Origin: Dysidea avara
Taxonomy: Eukaryota > Porifera > Demospongiae > Dictyoceratida > Dysideidae
Assembly: GCF_963678975.1 (NCBI RefSeq)
Contig: NC_089272.1
Location: 61,082,574-61,146,573 of the forward strand
Direction of reading: 5' to 3'
Length of the DNA: 64,000 nt
Shown here piece by piece: positions 56,753 to 64,000 of this stretch. Position numbers and translations under genes: made by a program. Every line of letters starts with the position of its first letter. The first letter of the stretch is position 1. The notes beneath the pieces are model-generated. The model worked only from the letters and a program-made list of their open reading frames with translations, did no database searches and was not told the origin of the DNA.

Positions 56753-58101
56753 CTATAATGTAAAGTAATCTTCACTTTGTTAAAGTTCATGCAATTTATG
56801 TATTTACATATAGTTACACAGTGAAAGGAAAATGCTTTATTTGGACTACATAGCCTGCATGCATTTGGCTGTTTACATAGCAACATTTCTACCACATCCT
56901 AATAACAGCTATGTTGGTTACAGATCTAAATTCCAAATAAGGAATTGTCTTTCTGTGTTGAAACGAGTGAACCATATGAATATTCATATGGTTCACTCGT
57001 GTCAACACAGAAAGACAATATTCATATGGTTCACTCGTGTCAACACAGAAAGACAATTCCTTATTTGGAATTTAGATCTGTAACCAACATAGCTGTGTTT
57101 ATTCAATTCACCAGACGACTAGTCTGTTAATATAATAGCTTTTAGTTGCTATACCTCAATACAAGATCACCACATACTGTATACAAATTTCCTTTAGTAC
57201 TTTTATGTAATGCTTTTTACCATGTAATATAAATCTAAAAGCTTATAGCTAATGTAGTCCTATGTTTTATTGATAATGAAAATCCAGTACAGGGTGAGGA
57301 ACCCTATCCTCAAATTTGAACTCGGTCCACTATGCTTTAAAGTTTGGCCGTGTTCGATGCTGCAAATAATGAGATAGACAAATAATAATAATAATGATCC
57401 ACTGCCTTCGGTATAGTGTCAGAATATGACTGTTCATTAACCATAACTATCTAACATGTTAAAAAATCCTTTTATGTAATTAAATTATTATAAATATGTA
57501 ACTTGGCTCCAAAAGATGAAGTCAAAATGTGGACCAACCACAATGTGGACTACCACACACACTAAATTTTAAAAAGTGCCATCATGAGCTTCTACCGCCA
57601 CTTATTATTACATCACATAATACAACACATCACAAATGTGACCGTATCTATGAAGAGGAGTCTTATATTCTGGCCTTTCAAAATTTTCAAGTTTGACAAG
57701 TCATAACTCAGCATGTGTTTACACCCAGAAATACTGCTATGATAGGAGTAAATTTCATGCTGGTACAATCATCAGTGGTACCATAGTCAGAAGTGAAGTT
57801 ATGGATTGCCAAGTACGTACATGCAGTTGGAAAGGCTATAAGACCCCTTTTCACAGATCTGGTCACAAATGCTATCTACAGTAGGTAGTAGATAGTTAGT
57901 TACTATAGCTACATACATGCATACCTTTATATTAACTTGTTCCTGTAACTTCAACAACAGTTCCCTGTCATACTCTACTTGTTGTTGTAGTAGATCCAGT
58001 GATGACTGGAAGTACCAAGTCACACCAAACAGTAGAACTAGACTAATTAGTGATAGTACTAAACTAACTACTAGCCCAACATCATTGTTGGTGGCAGCCA
58101 T
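37211..58101 (-). CDS. Transmembrane short-chain collagen (C4-like C-terminal domain), seven exons
   Basis: Exons (CDS): 57925-58101, 56242-56446, 47913-47957, 47736-47852, 47609-47680, 38115-38177, 37211-37923. They total 1,392 nt, 463 residues plus stop; all borders are GT-AG and all phases agree. Residues 1-59: short N-terminus, hydrophobic helix (about 9-31, [20 protein letters not shown]), then a coiled-coil-like stretch, so a type II membrane anchor. Residues 60-85: DITKRQS (possible dibasic cleavage) and CQC. Then 66 uninterrupted Gly-X-Y triplets (about 86-283). Internal exons are 45, 117, 72 and 63 nt, all multiples of 9, each starting with a split Gly codon, the classical collagen exon rule. 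The last ~180 residues ([62 protein letters not shown]) match sponge short-chain collagen C4-like proteins. Likely a membrane-tethered or shed matrix collagen. Small additional exons hidden in the two long introns cannot be excluded. Confidence 0.9.
38178..41080. other. Collagen intron 6, proximal part; palindrome cluster at 38490-38632
   Basis: At 38500-38632, variants of 'taacgagatatacgcactgc' and 'accagtgcatatatctcgtt' alternate in both orientations (at least five half-sites), forming overlapping hairpins. A 'ctctaataaagcagtcac' motif is at 39220. At 40738 a short 'agggctgcaccgattccact' block resembles a transposon terminus. No exon was found in 38640-41080. Confidence 0.55.
41082..42295 (-). 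pseudogene. RLE retrotransposon 3' part, copy a, on (TAG)n
   Basis: An open minus-strand frame from the (TAG)n border at about 42295 ([18 protein letters not shown]) to stop at 41298. It has a Cys/His finger ([19 protein letters not shown]) and a PD-(D/E)xK restriction-like endonuclease ([41 protein letters not shown]), ending [14 protein letters not shown]. No stop breaks it, but all of the RT is missing (5' truncation). The 3' UTR (41240-41297) runs straight into a (TAG)n tract (41120-41225, written (TAC/CTA)n on plus). It lies in collagen intron 6 on the same strand. Confidence 0.85.
41120..41225. repeat. (TAC)n microsatellite, 3' tail of RLE copy a
   Basis: About 105 bp of 'ctactactac' with a few TGC and TAT variants. 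The same trinucleotide borders the next two retroelement joints at 42297-42342 and 42617-42655. Thr- or Tyr-rich frames here are artefacts. Confidence 0.95.
42297..42616 (-). pseudogene. RLE retrotransposon 3' end, copy b, head-to-tail with copy a
   Basis: A minus-strand frame 42421-42603 ([47 protein letters not shown]) is the diverged counterpart of the C-terminus of copy a. Its 3' UTR shares 'tctgtacaat' and 'tgtacatg' blocks and ends in (TAG)n at 42297-42342, which directly touches the truncated 5' end of copy a. Its own 5' end touches another (TAG)n tract (42617-42655). It is too short to function. Confidence 0.8.
42656..43138. other. Collagen intron 6; CTCTATTAGAGT motifs
   Basis: Non-coding. 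Two copies of the recurrent motif on the minus strand lie at 42890-42932 ('gctctattagagtt' and 'gttctattagagtatatcga'). No other feature. Confidence 0.5.
43148..43923. mobile_element. Mutator-like element with 9-bp target duplication
   Basis: Flanked by the exact 9-bp repeat TTCCGTATA (43139-43147 and 43924-43932). The ends are imperfect inverted repeats sharing AGCCGGTACCGGTT and the GGCTAT(T/TT)TGCCGGCA block. A 9-bp duplication suggests a Mutator-like MITE. It contains the same A-box-like and B-box-like (gggttcgaaccc) segment as 17977-18335 and is interrupted by a 343-bp retro-insertion. No transposase. Confidence 0.75.
43377..43719 (-). mobile_element. Short retro-insertion with AATAAA tail and 7-bp target duplication
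   Basis: The repeat GTATAAT at 43370-43376 and 43720-43726 brackets 343 bp absent from the related copy at 18.2 kb, where 'ggtataatcg' is continuous. On the minus strand it ends 'ccggaataaataaaaataaa', an A-rich tail. Probably a SINE or a 5'-truncated LINE 3' end; it has no ORF. Confidence 0.85.
43933..44787. other. Collagen intron; no firm feature
   Basis: The GC-richer start (43950-44095) contains 'gtcgagatgtttaaag' followed by gtttgt, which could pass for a start codon and donor, but nothing downstream supports a gene. The rest is featureless. Confidence 0.35.
44788..45461. mobile_element. pogo/Tigger-like element remnant with TA duplication
   Basis: Ends CAATGGATATCAATTATCCG and, from the other side, CAGTGCATTTTCAAATATCC are similar inverted repeats. 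Both are flanked by TA (44786-44787, 45462-45463). This fits Tc1/mariner-pogo type. Frames inside are short and unrecognised; a GACTCT-like CTCTAATAAAAC motif is at 45347. Confidence 0.65.
45478..46187. mobile_element. DNA transposon CAGTGGCAGATAC...GGATTTGCCACTG
   Basis: 710 bp. TIRs CAGTGGCAGATAC and GATTTGCCACTG are imperfect. The direct repeat TGTTTT (45472-45477 and 46188-46193) flanks it. Internal GGGGGT/CCCCC patches are shared with other elements in the window. Non-coding. Confidence 0.75.
46385..47013. mobile_element. Degenerate element with CGATACGATA/TATCGGTATCG ends
   Basis: The left part has 'aaaaccgatacgatacaccg' and the right part 'cgtatcggtatcggatcggt' ... 'tcttgtatcggtacacctct', typical of transposons ending AGAGGTGTACCGATACAAG. 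The body is not resolved. The right end is directly followed by the hAT-like insertion at 47022, whose duplicated target is CTCTAGTT. Confidence 0.45.
47022..47487. mobile_element. hAT-like MITE with perfect 8-bp target duplication
   Basis: 466 bp. It starts CAGCGTTGAAACCAGGTCA and ends CCCGGTTTCAACGCTG, with CTCTAGTT at 47014-47021 and 47488-47495. The interior repeats GACCCGGAT many times in both orientations, giving nested hairpins. Non-coding; in collagen intron 5. Confidence 0.92.
48347..48594. mobile_element. Degenerate GTGACCGG-family MITE
   Basis: Same interior as 23463-23714 ('acacaaactacac', 'gacatatctcagtattggaa', 'caaatgccctattcttgcag') but the outer GTGACC/GGTCAC ends have decayed. 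Lies in collagen intron 2. Confidence 0.65.
48595..49757. other. Collagen intron 2; nothing recognised
   Basis: AT-rich, no ORF of note, no repeat that I can match elsewhere in the window. Confidence 0.5.
51230..53990. repeat. Higher-order satellite, long array (~2.75 kb)
   Basis: About 90 monomers of 30-31 bp of three kinds: 'gtagagagttcagctacaaa' + 'gaaaccaccat', 'gtagagagttcagctgcaaa' + 'caaatcaccct' and 'gtagagagatcagctagaag' + 'aagttacctt'. They often recur as a ~92-bp trimer, with unequal-exchange disorder. Same satellite as 24655-25465, inverted. Confidence 0.95.
54004..54239. mobile_element. GTGACCGG-family MITE with ATAT duplication
   Basis: 236 bp, TIR GTGACCGGATTTGCGAAAAG, flanked by ATAT at 54000-54003 and 54240-54243. 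It is inserted in Helitron-like copy 2; the uninterrupted site ('aatacatatatttattacag') is in copy 1 at about 24640. Confidence 0.9.
54405..54769. repeat. 365-bp foldback palindrome ending Helitron-like copy 2
   Basis: Arms TCTAATCCAAAACAGC ... GCTGTTTTGGATTAGA. The loop region contains an extra repeat of 'cacttcacaaaattcacctg', making it longer than the copy-1 palindrome. The near-perfect ~150-bp stem gives mirrored ORFs on both strands that are not genes. Confidence 0.92.
54990..55500. repeat. LINE/SINE tail and duplicated SINE-like block
   Basis: 55000-55130 ends 'gccttaataaataagtaaat', an (AATA)n retroelement tail. 'agcactttacagtgaccagc' + 'actgaaggtc' occurs at 55177 and again at 55446. 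Between them the minus strand has 'gcagttcgaatcctggggtt', close to a tRNA B box. Likely SINE-derived, class uncertain. 55510-55600 shows nothing. Confidence 0.5.
55605..56184. mobile_element. GTGACCGG-family element, 580 bp, ATTT duplication
   Basis: TIRs GTGACCGGATCTGCGAAAAC and the complement of TTTTCACAAATCCGGTCAC; ATTT at 55601-55604 and 56185-56188. The interior resembles the outer parts of the 13.2-17.3 kb inverted repeat ('gccaagtgta', 'cagcctcatatg'). It ends 58 bp from collagen exon 2. Confidence 0.88.
56688..56752. repeat. (GT)n microsatellite
   Basis: GTGTGCGT then pure GT, about 65 bp, in collagen intron 1. Confidence 0.95.
56905..57096. repeat. Near-perfect inverted repeat with a 38-bp tandem duplication in one arm
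   Basis: The left arm 'acagctatgttggttacaga' ... 'gagtgaaccatatgaat' meets its complement at about 56980. In the right arm a 38-bp block ('attcatatggttcactcgtg' + 'tcaacacagaaagacaat') is present twice. Arm match is otherwise essentially complete over about 75 bp. Lies in collagen intron 1. Confidence 0.93.
57638..57866. mobile_element. GTGACCGG-family MITE with AAAT duplication
   Basis: 229 bp from GTGACCGTATCTATGAAGAG to CACAGATCTGGTCAC, with AAAT at 57634-57637 and 57867-57870. It ends 58 bp from the exon 1 donor of the collagen gene. Confidence 0.88.
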
Positions 58102-58221
58102 TGCTAGCTACTAATTCAACCTGTCTACTAATTGTAACTTATTTATTTGCTGTTAGGTATGACTACTACTTATAACCATAGACCGCATAACAAAATTAAT
58201 ACTGCAGCTGGTTCAGAAACT

Positions 58222-58326
58222 TTAGGGCTTCTGTTTGTTATGACGATTACAAACAAATTGACCAACCACATAGAAAAAACCCAGAATTGTTAGTGCAATG
58301 CCAATTAGACAAAACAGGGTCAACAT
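58222..58326 (-). CDS. Small ORF: 34-residue single-pass membrane peptide (tentative)
   Basis: ATG at 58326, stop at 58222-58224. The peptide is almost entirely one hydrophobic helix (LFCLIGIALTILGFFYVVG) followed by a basic tail (CNRHNKQKP). It lies about 120 bp upstream of the collagen start codon on the same strand, so it could be an upstream ORF, an unrelated small gene or a terminal exon. No known family. Confidence 0.25.
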   Translation of the reverse strand: MLTLFCLIGIALTILGFFYVVGQFVCNRHNKQKP

Positions 58327-59766
58327 ATTTACAATTTCAGCTGCGCGTTAATAATATATAGTCATGTGGCTAATAATGGAGCTAGCTAATGATTTGGCTG
58401 TATCTAACTAGGCAATTCCAGGAGCAAACATAATTTTACGTATTGGCTAATACTGAGTAAAGGTAGTCATTGCAATAATAATTTTCTAATGACTTAGTTC
58501 TTTATATGCAAGTTGGCTTCAATTCATTTCTAGTTTGAGGTGCTATCTGAAACAAAGAGAATTTTCTAAGCTTAATTATGGAGACACTGAAGGTTGCTTC
58601 AAGCCTGAGTGCTTCCGCAAACGTATGATCTACATTATTAGATTTAACATAAAACGTACACAGATGCAAACCTTTACATGTACATAGGTTGAATATTTAA
58701 ATTTAGTTACTATCATAATCTATTGGTAAGTTTGTTTGTTCAACATAATCAAAGTTAGCTCAAACTATTCAGTTACTTAATCCAAACCTCCATAATTCCT
58801 ACTATACAGTAGCTACTACCATCCCAAATCTACATAATGCTATAATACTGTACTGTATGATAGTAGCCATGTATCTTTGGGCCCTAGAATACAACTGGGA
58901 CATACTACATGGATATAATTATACTCAGCCGAGGGTTTGTCTGGAATGGAGTGACAGTGGCCACAGTAACCACCACAATGACCAGTACTTACAATTTTCA
59001 ATCAGATCAATATACTAGTCTGTTTAAAAATACTTGACATACAGTAGGGCCTAAATCTCATGCATTTTATTTTCTGAACAATAGGAGTGACTTTCCTATT
59101 AGTATATTCTTGGTGCACCTAGTATTCTTTGCAAACTGTTGCACCTTAATTAGCTTATACTGTATTAGAGTGTGATCTAATAGAGTAATTGAACTGAGTA
59201 CTGACAGATTAATGGGTTCACTTTTCTGAACAGTTTTGTTTATCTTGCAGGGGTGAATCCAGGAGCTGGCATGGGGAGCACAAAGAGGTGGTTGGGGATA
59301 GCAGATTCTCTAGTTAGTTGCTGTATTTTTGAAGCAGCAAATAATTACCTCTTAGTAGTGTCTCACTGTTGATTTTTGCCATTTTGGCCTTTGAAGATGT
59401 TATGTCATAAAAGTTGTTTGAATTTAAAACCATAATTATTTTTAGAGGTGCTTAGTATGCACAAAGACAGTTGACACCTGTTGGGTGACAACTGCAGTTT
59501 AACAGCTCTTTGACTTTGGGTTTGCAATTAATGGTAGCAATATGCTTTCATGACTGATTTTGGCCTGGCGATGATTTAGTGTATTAATCACATAATGATC
59601 ACATGATCAACACTAGGAACTAGTCCATGTTGTATCAGTTTCTCAGCATGTGTACATCAGTACAATTCTACATGGTACATACATACAGGTCTACTACAGG
59701 TTTCAACTACAAGCTATGGTTATATGATTGTAAGAAAACATGCAAGTGCATGTTTAGTATACAAAT
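58327..59766. other. Upstream of the collagen gene; no feature recognised
   Basis: AT-rich, no convincing ORF. Weak copies of the CTAATAG motif near 59165. A 'gcaggggtgaatccaggagc' block at 59250 resembles a transposon end without partner. Confidence 0.45.
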
Positions 59767-60017
59767 GTGACTGGGCCCTCGAGAACAGAGCATGTGGGCA
59801 CATGATTTTTTGCCTGTGACTCAACTTTTTACACCAATATTCTATGACAATGATCATGAACCTTTTAACATTTAATAAGTATTTAATTATTGGCTTTATG
59901 ATGCAAGTTACAGAATGCAAAATAATAATATTATTCTGTTCCAATACTGCAATATGATCTTTAGTGTGATGGGGTGAAGTTTTTGCCCACATGCCCTGTT
60001 TTCACAGGCCCGGTCAC
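59767..60017. mobile_element. GTGACCGG-family MITE with AAAT duplication
   Basis: 251 bp, ends GTGACTGGGCC and GGCCCGGTCAC, AAAT at 59763-59766 and 60018-60021. Same interior type as 23463-23714. Confidence 0.88.
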
Positions 60018-60056
60018 AAATAACATGTTACTGATTGCACTAACAAATGTAGTAAT

Positions 60057-60950
60057 TTACTGAATGTAGAGTTCCAATTGATCAATCAAAGGAGAAAAAT
60101 GAGACCATGAACATAATTTATATATCACTTGTACTACTCCCATGCAACTCTCAGTAAAATCATGATAAGGTAGGGTTGGTGTAACAGTTAGTATTACTGT
60201 AGCAATCAGATTTGTCGCACAATGGGTCATTATAGTAATAGGCTGAAAAATCATGAGTGTTGACACTTCCTGATTCACAGTAATGATTAGTGCCTACAAA
60301 AGAGGAAGGAACTGATACTCGCCAACAACACATGGACAATTACATTTAGCATCATTAATACTTCTGCCAACATAAGTCCAGATGTGCTGACCAGGATTAC
60401 CATATGTTATTAATAAGCCATCACCATAGAAGCCATCAGTTGTTATTAATCTTCAAAATGATAAAAACCAAATGTTTGTCCCTTTTGATATTCTCTTGCT
60501 CTACCACACATTCTCTGGTAACTTATTCTATTAGTGGAGAAGTTGGTAGAAGAGCAAGCACCACTGACTACATGACAGAAACTAACACCAGAGTGAGTGT
60601 TTTACATCATCCACTGGGAGTCTGGGACAATCATCTCTTGCAGCAATATTGATATGAACAATTCTTCTCCATCCTCCAGCCACACCAGCACATGTCAGGA
60701 TAAAGTTACCAACAATGATTGCAATTTCTGTCATGTTACAATATGTCCATTGTGTGTCATTAACACGAAGTATCCTGACTTATCACCAGTTTCAGGACTA
60801 TTTTTGTAGATGTCATCACAAGATGATCCAGTATAAGTCACCCACAAAACACCTTGCTGGGACCATCAGTCATCCAGTAATATCCTGACCTCTCATGGTT
60901 TCCAGGGTTGTTGTTATAAATATCTTCACAAGACTCACCAGGGTAGAAAT
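60057..60950 (-). pseudogene. Decayed secreted protein gene of a sponge/cnidarian fibrinogen-like family
   Basis: Minus-strand blocks in order: SCEDIYNNNPGNHERSGYYW, a second similar start SCDDIYKNSPETGDKSGYF, then CNMTEIAIIVGNF, GGWRRIVHINIAARDDCP, SGVSFCHVVSGACSSTNFS, RISYQRMCGRAREYQKGQ, DGFYGDGLLITYGNPGQHIW, CNCPC, GTNHYCESGSVNTHDFSAYY and LIDQLELYIQ stop. This is the order I recall from extracellular proteins with a fibrinogen-C-like CxxI...GYYW start and GGW-RVA-I...DDCP core in sponges and cnidarians. At least six frame changes or stops separate the blocks (TGA after VFCG, TGA after GHIVT, TAG after SLWC, a double stop near 60448, shifts near 60300 and 60165). Some gaps could be lost introns or splice sites; I read it as dead. 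Confidence 0.65.
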
Positions 60951-60959
60951 GAAATTTAA

Positions 60960-61453
60960 ACAGATACACACTGATCGGTAGCCATTACCAGTTCCTTATT
61001 AGTGAGGATCGATTGCTATAATGTAAACTACCAACATCATCACAAATAGTGAACAGTACACTACAACTACAATACTGACTATAATGTTAAAAGTGATGTT
61101 GACCGAAATATTTATAATATATACATATGTATGCTTCATGTACATCATCTCTCACACTGAAGGCATGCCTATATACTTTTCAAACATACTTAGTGCAGTT
61201 AATATAAACATCTTAAGCCTTTATAAGGCCTTCTGGTATACAGGCTCTTCCTTTACCAGGTACTTTAATCAATCATAATCATAATATAGATAGCTATATA
61301 GTATGAGTGACATAACTTTTCCATCAGACTTTGTGTCTGATTTTCTGAAATTCTTTTATTTACAATAAATCAGCTGTATGGCGTTGGAGGGTTTCTTTTT
61401 AATCTATATAATTATTATCCTATGAACTTCTCATGACAAACATTGGTCATTAT
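60960..61453. other. No feature recognised
   Basis: AT-rich non-coding sequence between the pseudogene and the next transposon end. Confidence 0.45.
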
Positions 61454-63086
61454 CAAGGGTGGATTTGGGGGGGGAGGGGGTGCTTGGGGTGCTGAAGCAC
61501 CCTCCCTCAATGTGCAAACTAGGAAGCTTCTAAAAGTTGCAGTATAGATGCAATTGCACCTTATACATATGCATGGGCAATGAAAAGATGGAAAGAGAAG
61601 GGGGAATGGCTAATCTTTACTTAGAATTACCAAGAGGGGTTCAAATTATACTTTTGGTGTGAGACATAACCTAAAAGCTGCTAAAAATCAAAATGCCCTG
61701 ATTGAACAGTCAACTAATCTAATAGAACATCCATCATAATGTTTTTCAAGAAGTTGCCAGTGTGTTTTCTTGACCTGTGCACTGTTATCTTACCATTGCT
61801 CAAACATCCTGCCATATACTAATCACTTTCTGAGAACAACTTCTGTCAAATGGTTTAATATATATTATAGTGGGTATTTTCAGTTGTTGATACATTGATG
61901 CTTGGGTTAACATGCTTAAGTAAAAAAGTTAATTTCTTAGCATGTATACAGTTAACAAAGCTGTAGTATCTGAGAACTGTTTGTTTTTACTTTATCAGTA
62001 CCAAAGTTCCATGCTGCATTTATCTGAATCGCATCAATTGAAGGTAATAAAATTTAATGTCATACAGGGTTTGCACTCCCAAACCCCTTGAAGCTCAACT
62101 GTATAAGTTTAAATGATACCACAGCATTTATGCTATCACATTACAAGGGGTTAGTTGTGGCCAAAAACTAGTTGTTTATGTAAGTGACTTTTGACTCTGG
62201 TTGTAAAAAATTAATATGGTGATGGGGCCATATAGTTGAAAAATCAGATTTAAATAGTAACAGAATAGTCTGTGGTAATATATACTACAAAGTTGAAGTT
62301 ATTTTGTGTGCATTTTAAATCTCTACAGTGACCTTAAGATGCAATCCTGTGTATATCTTTGACAATCCATTATTATGTATTGCCTTATAATCCAATAGCA
62401 TTTAAAGGTGTAGTTCTGTTTTTCTAATATTCCTTACAACTGAACTCATCCATCTTGTATCTCCACAATCTTAGACGATTGGTTAAAAATAGCTTCCAGA
62501 TTCAATCTTGTGATGGCTATATTCCAAAAATTTCCAGAGGAAGCATCACTCCAGATATCCCTAGCTGGAAAATTCTATGTATGTGTACTCTACACACTGC
62601 ATGGTGAGTGTATACTTGTCCTCTCCAGCCCTCTCTTCATTGTTACTGTTTGGATGTTATAGTTTGAGCCATGAACATCCTTCTCCTTCCTGTTCTTTAT
62701 GTAAAGAATATATTTTTAGTTACTGGTTGTGCCCTTATATGACAGCTAGTATTACAACTATTCTGGAATAATGGTGTCATTTAATCATTATTACACTTAG
62801 GTGACTCACAAAGCTTTACAAGCATTGTGAAAGCATTGTGAATCACTCAAACAAAGTGGCATCATCTTTCAGTCAAAAATATTACCAAGGTTTAATACTG
62901 AATAGGCAAAATTTACAAAAATTTTCTGTGGGGGCATGCCCGCAGACCCCCCAGTTGTCACTTTTCTTAGCCAACCAACCACTATGTTAGCACACCATTC
63001 CCTTCTGAAATCCTAGATCCACCCCTGTCAGGGTCCTGAAAGGGAGATGCACCTCCCTTCCCTTCTGAAATCCTAGATCCACCCCT
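61454..63086. mobile_element. Putative DNA transposon (CAAGGGTGGATTTGGGG...CCTAGATCCACCCCTG)
   Basis: The left end CAAGGGTGGATTTGGG and the complement of the right end (CAGGGGTGGATCTAGG) match at about 12 of 16 positions. The right terminus 'cccttctgaaatcctagatc' + 'cacccctg' is duplicated in tandem (ending 63026 and 63086). The interior has 'gggggcatgcccgcagaccc' as in sister elements. No ORF recognised. Boundaries tentative; 63087-63277 is empty. Confidence 0.45.
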
Positions 63087-63277
63087 GCCAGGGTCCTTCT
63101 AACTCACAGTTTGTAGGATTGTGATGGTGCTTTGATATGTTTCCTGTTGTTTCAATATCATTTCCACGGAGAGCCAGCAGAGACATTAATTAAACCGTAC
63201 ATAATTAAGTGCAAAGGTCACAACACAGTTACTATGGTTTCCCTGCTCCAGGTGAATCTAACAATACCAAGAGGAGA

Positions 63278-64000
63278 TCAAGACACACGGTAGTGTGTCG
63301 TGCGGCCCAAGAAGCCGGCGTGCCACCCGTGAGTATATTAACAGGAAGAAAGAAAACGCAATTTTCACACCTATGTAGCTCTGTGATCCCTTATCCGATT
63401 GGAACCAATGTTGCTAGAGAGGTGCCGGCCAGCAAGGGGAGTCTACACACCAAATTTGAAGAAAATCGCTCCAGCCATTTCCGAGATACGAGCGAACCAA
63501 ATTTCGTTTTAATTTCTTCGTTTTTTTTCTTCTTCATTTCGCACACTTCGCAAAATCCGCCATAAAACACGAATGCGTGCTCGGATCGGGCTAAAATTTG
63601 GCACACTTAAATGGCTCATTAAGGCGGATCTCTGTACCAACTTTGATAGGAATCCGATGAACATTCACGGAGTTATGATCGATTATTTGCGTAAAATAAG
63701 GTCGAAGGTCTGTCACGCCTACAGGGTAAGGTCCTTTGAGGAATCAGGTGAAAATTGCTATGTAGATGGAGCAACCATCGTAGGAGTGCCTTTTTGTGGT
63801 TTGAAAGAATTCGGGATAAAGACCACGGAGATATGACACAAAACCCGACCTGTGTCAAAATTACGCGATCGATTTTTATGAATAAAAAAGCTATTAGTTT
63901 TCGTGTCTATCAGGCAAACCGCTTAGAGCAATGAGCTGAAAATCAATATGTAGCTGGAATAATCATCATAGAAAGTCCTTGCAGTAGTACAGAAGAATCA
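63278..64000 (+). mobile_element. Helitron-like element, copy 3 (continues past the window)
   Basis: Starts A|TCAAGACACACGGTAGTGTG and matches the head of copy 2 (50378-51170), including 'gcggcccaagaagccggcgt', 'tatattaacaggaagaaaga' and 'tgtcacgcctacagggtaag'. It diverges from copy 2 more than copies 1 and 2 do from each other. The satellite would lie beyond 64000. Confidence 0.8.

Overview
The window reads as animal genomic DNA, most likely from a demosponge (an Amphimedon-like genome). Reasons: it is AT-rich; it has short introns with GT-AG borders; it carries a spliced collagen gene ending in the C-terminal domain of sponge 'short-chain collagen C4-like' proteins; and mobile elements are extremely dense. 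There are no bacterial features. I ran no searches: family names come from motifs read by eye, and exon borders come from splice signals plus phase agreement.

Layout. 1-4.7 kb: small transposons and minisatellites, no convincing gene. 4.75-10.25 kb (minus): a seven-exon gene of a large uncharacterised metazoan family with one in-frame TGA; its 3' half has been tandemly duplicated and the extra copy is broken. 10.9-13 kb (minus): scattered open segments of unknown genes. 13.2-17.3 kb: inverted repeats around a broken LINE. 18-24 kb: a tRNA-box-containing repeat and several short DNA transposons. 24.1-36.7 kb: one Helitron-like, satellite-bearing element filled with nested insertions. These are an hAT-like element carrying a restriction-like-endonuclease (RLE) retrotransposon, a second RLE fragment, a LINE 3' end, and an ISL2EU-type DNA transposon. 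The ISL2EU element encodes a THAP-DDE transposase and a SWIM/YqaJ/PHD protein, and itself contains a third RLE fragment that is split by a Harbinger-type MITE.

37.2-58.1 kb (minus): a seven-exon gene for a transmembrane collagen. Its phases agree throughout (1,392 nt, 463 aa, 66 uninterrupted Gly-X-Y triplets). Its introns hold most of the other repeats: head-to-tail RLE retrotransposon ends on (TAG)n tracts, a Mutator-like element, hAT-like and pogo-like elements, and a second Helitron-like copy (50.4-54.8 kb) with a 2.7-kb higher-order satellite. 58-64 kb: a decayed secreted-protein pseudogene (minus), more MITEs, and the start of a third Helitron-like copy that runs off the end.

The collagen gene is the best supported intact host gene. 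The 4.75-10.25 kb gene is the second real spliced locus. Nearly everything else is transposon-derived. The most unusual observations are a Tudor/SH3-barrel-like segment inside the reverse transcriptase palm of the 26-29 kb RLE element, an exact 160-bp copy of nearby flanking DNA at the 5' junction of a retro-insertion (35.75 kb), and the Helitron-like family with three consistent A|TCAAGAC junctions.
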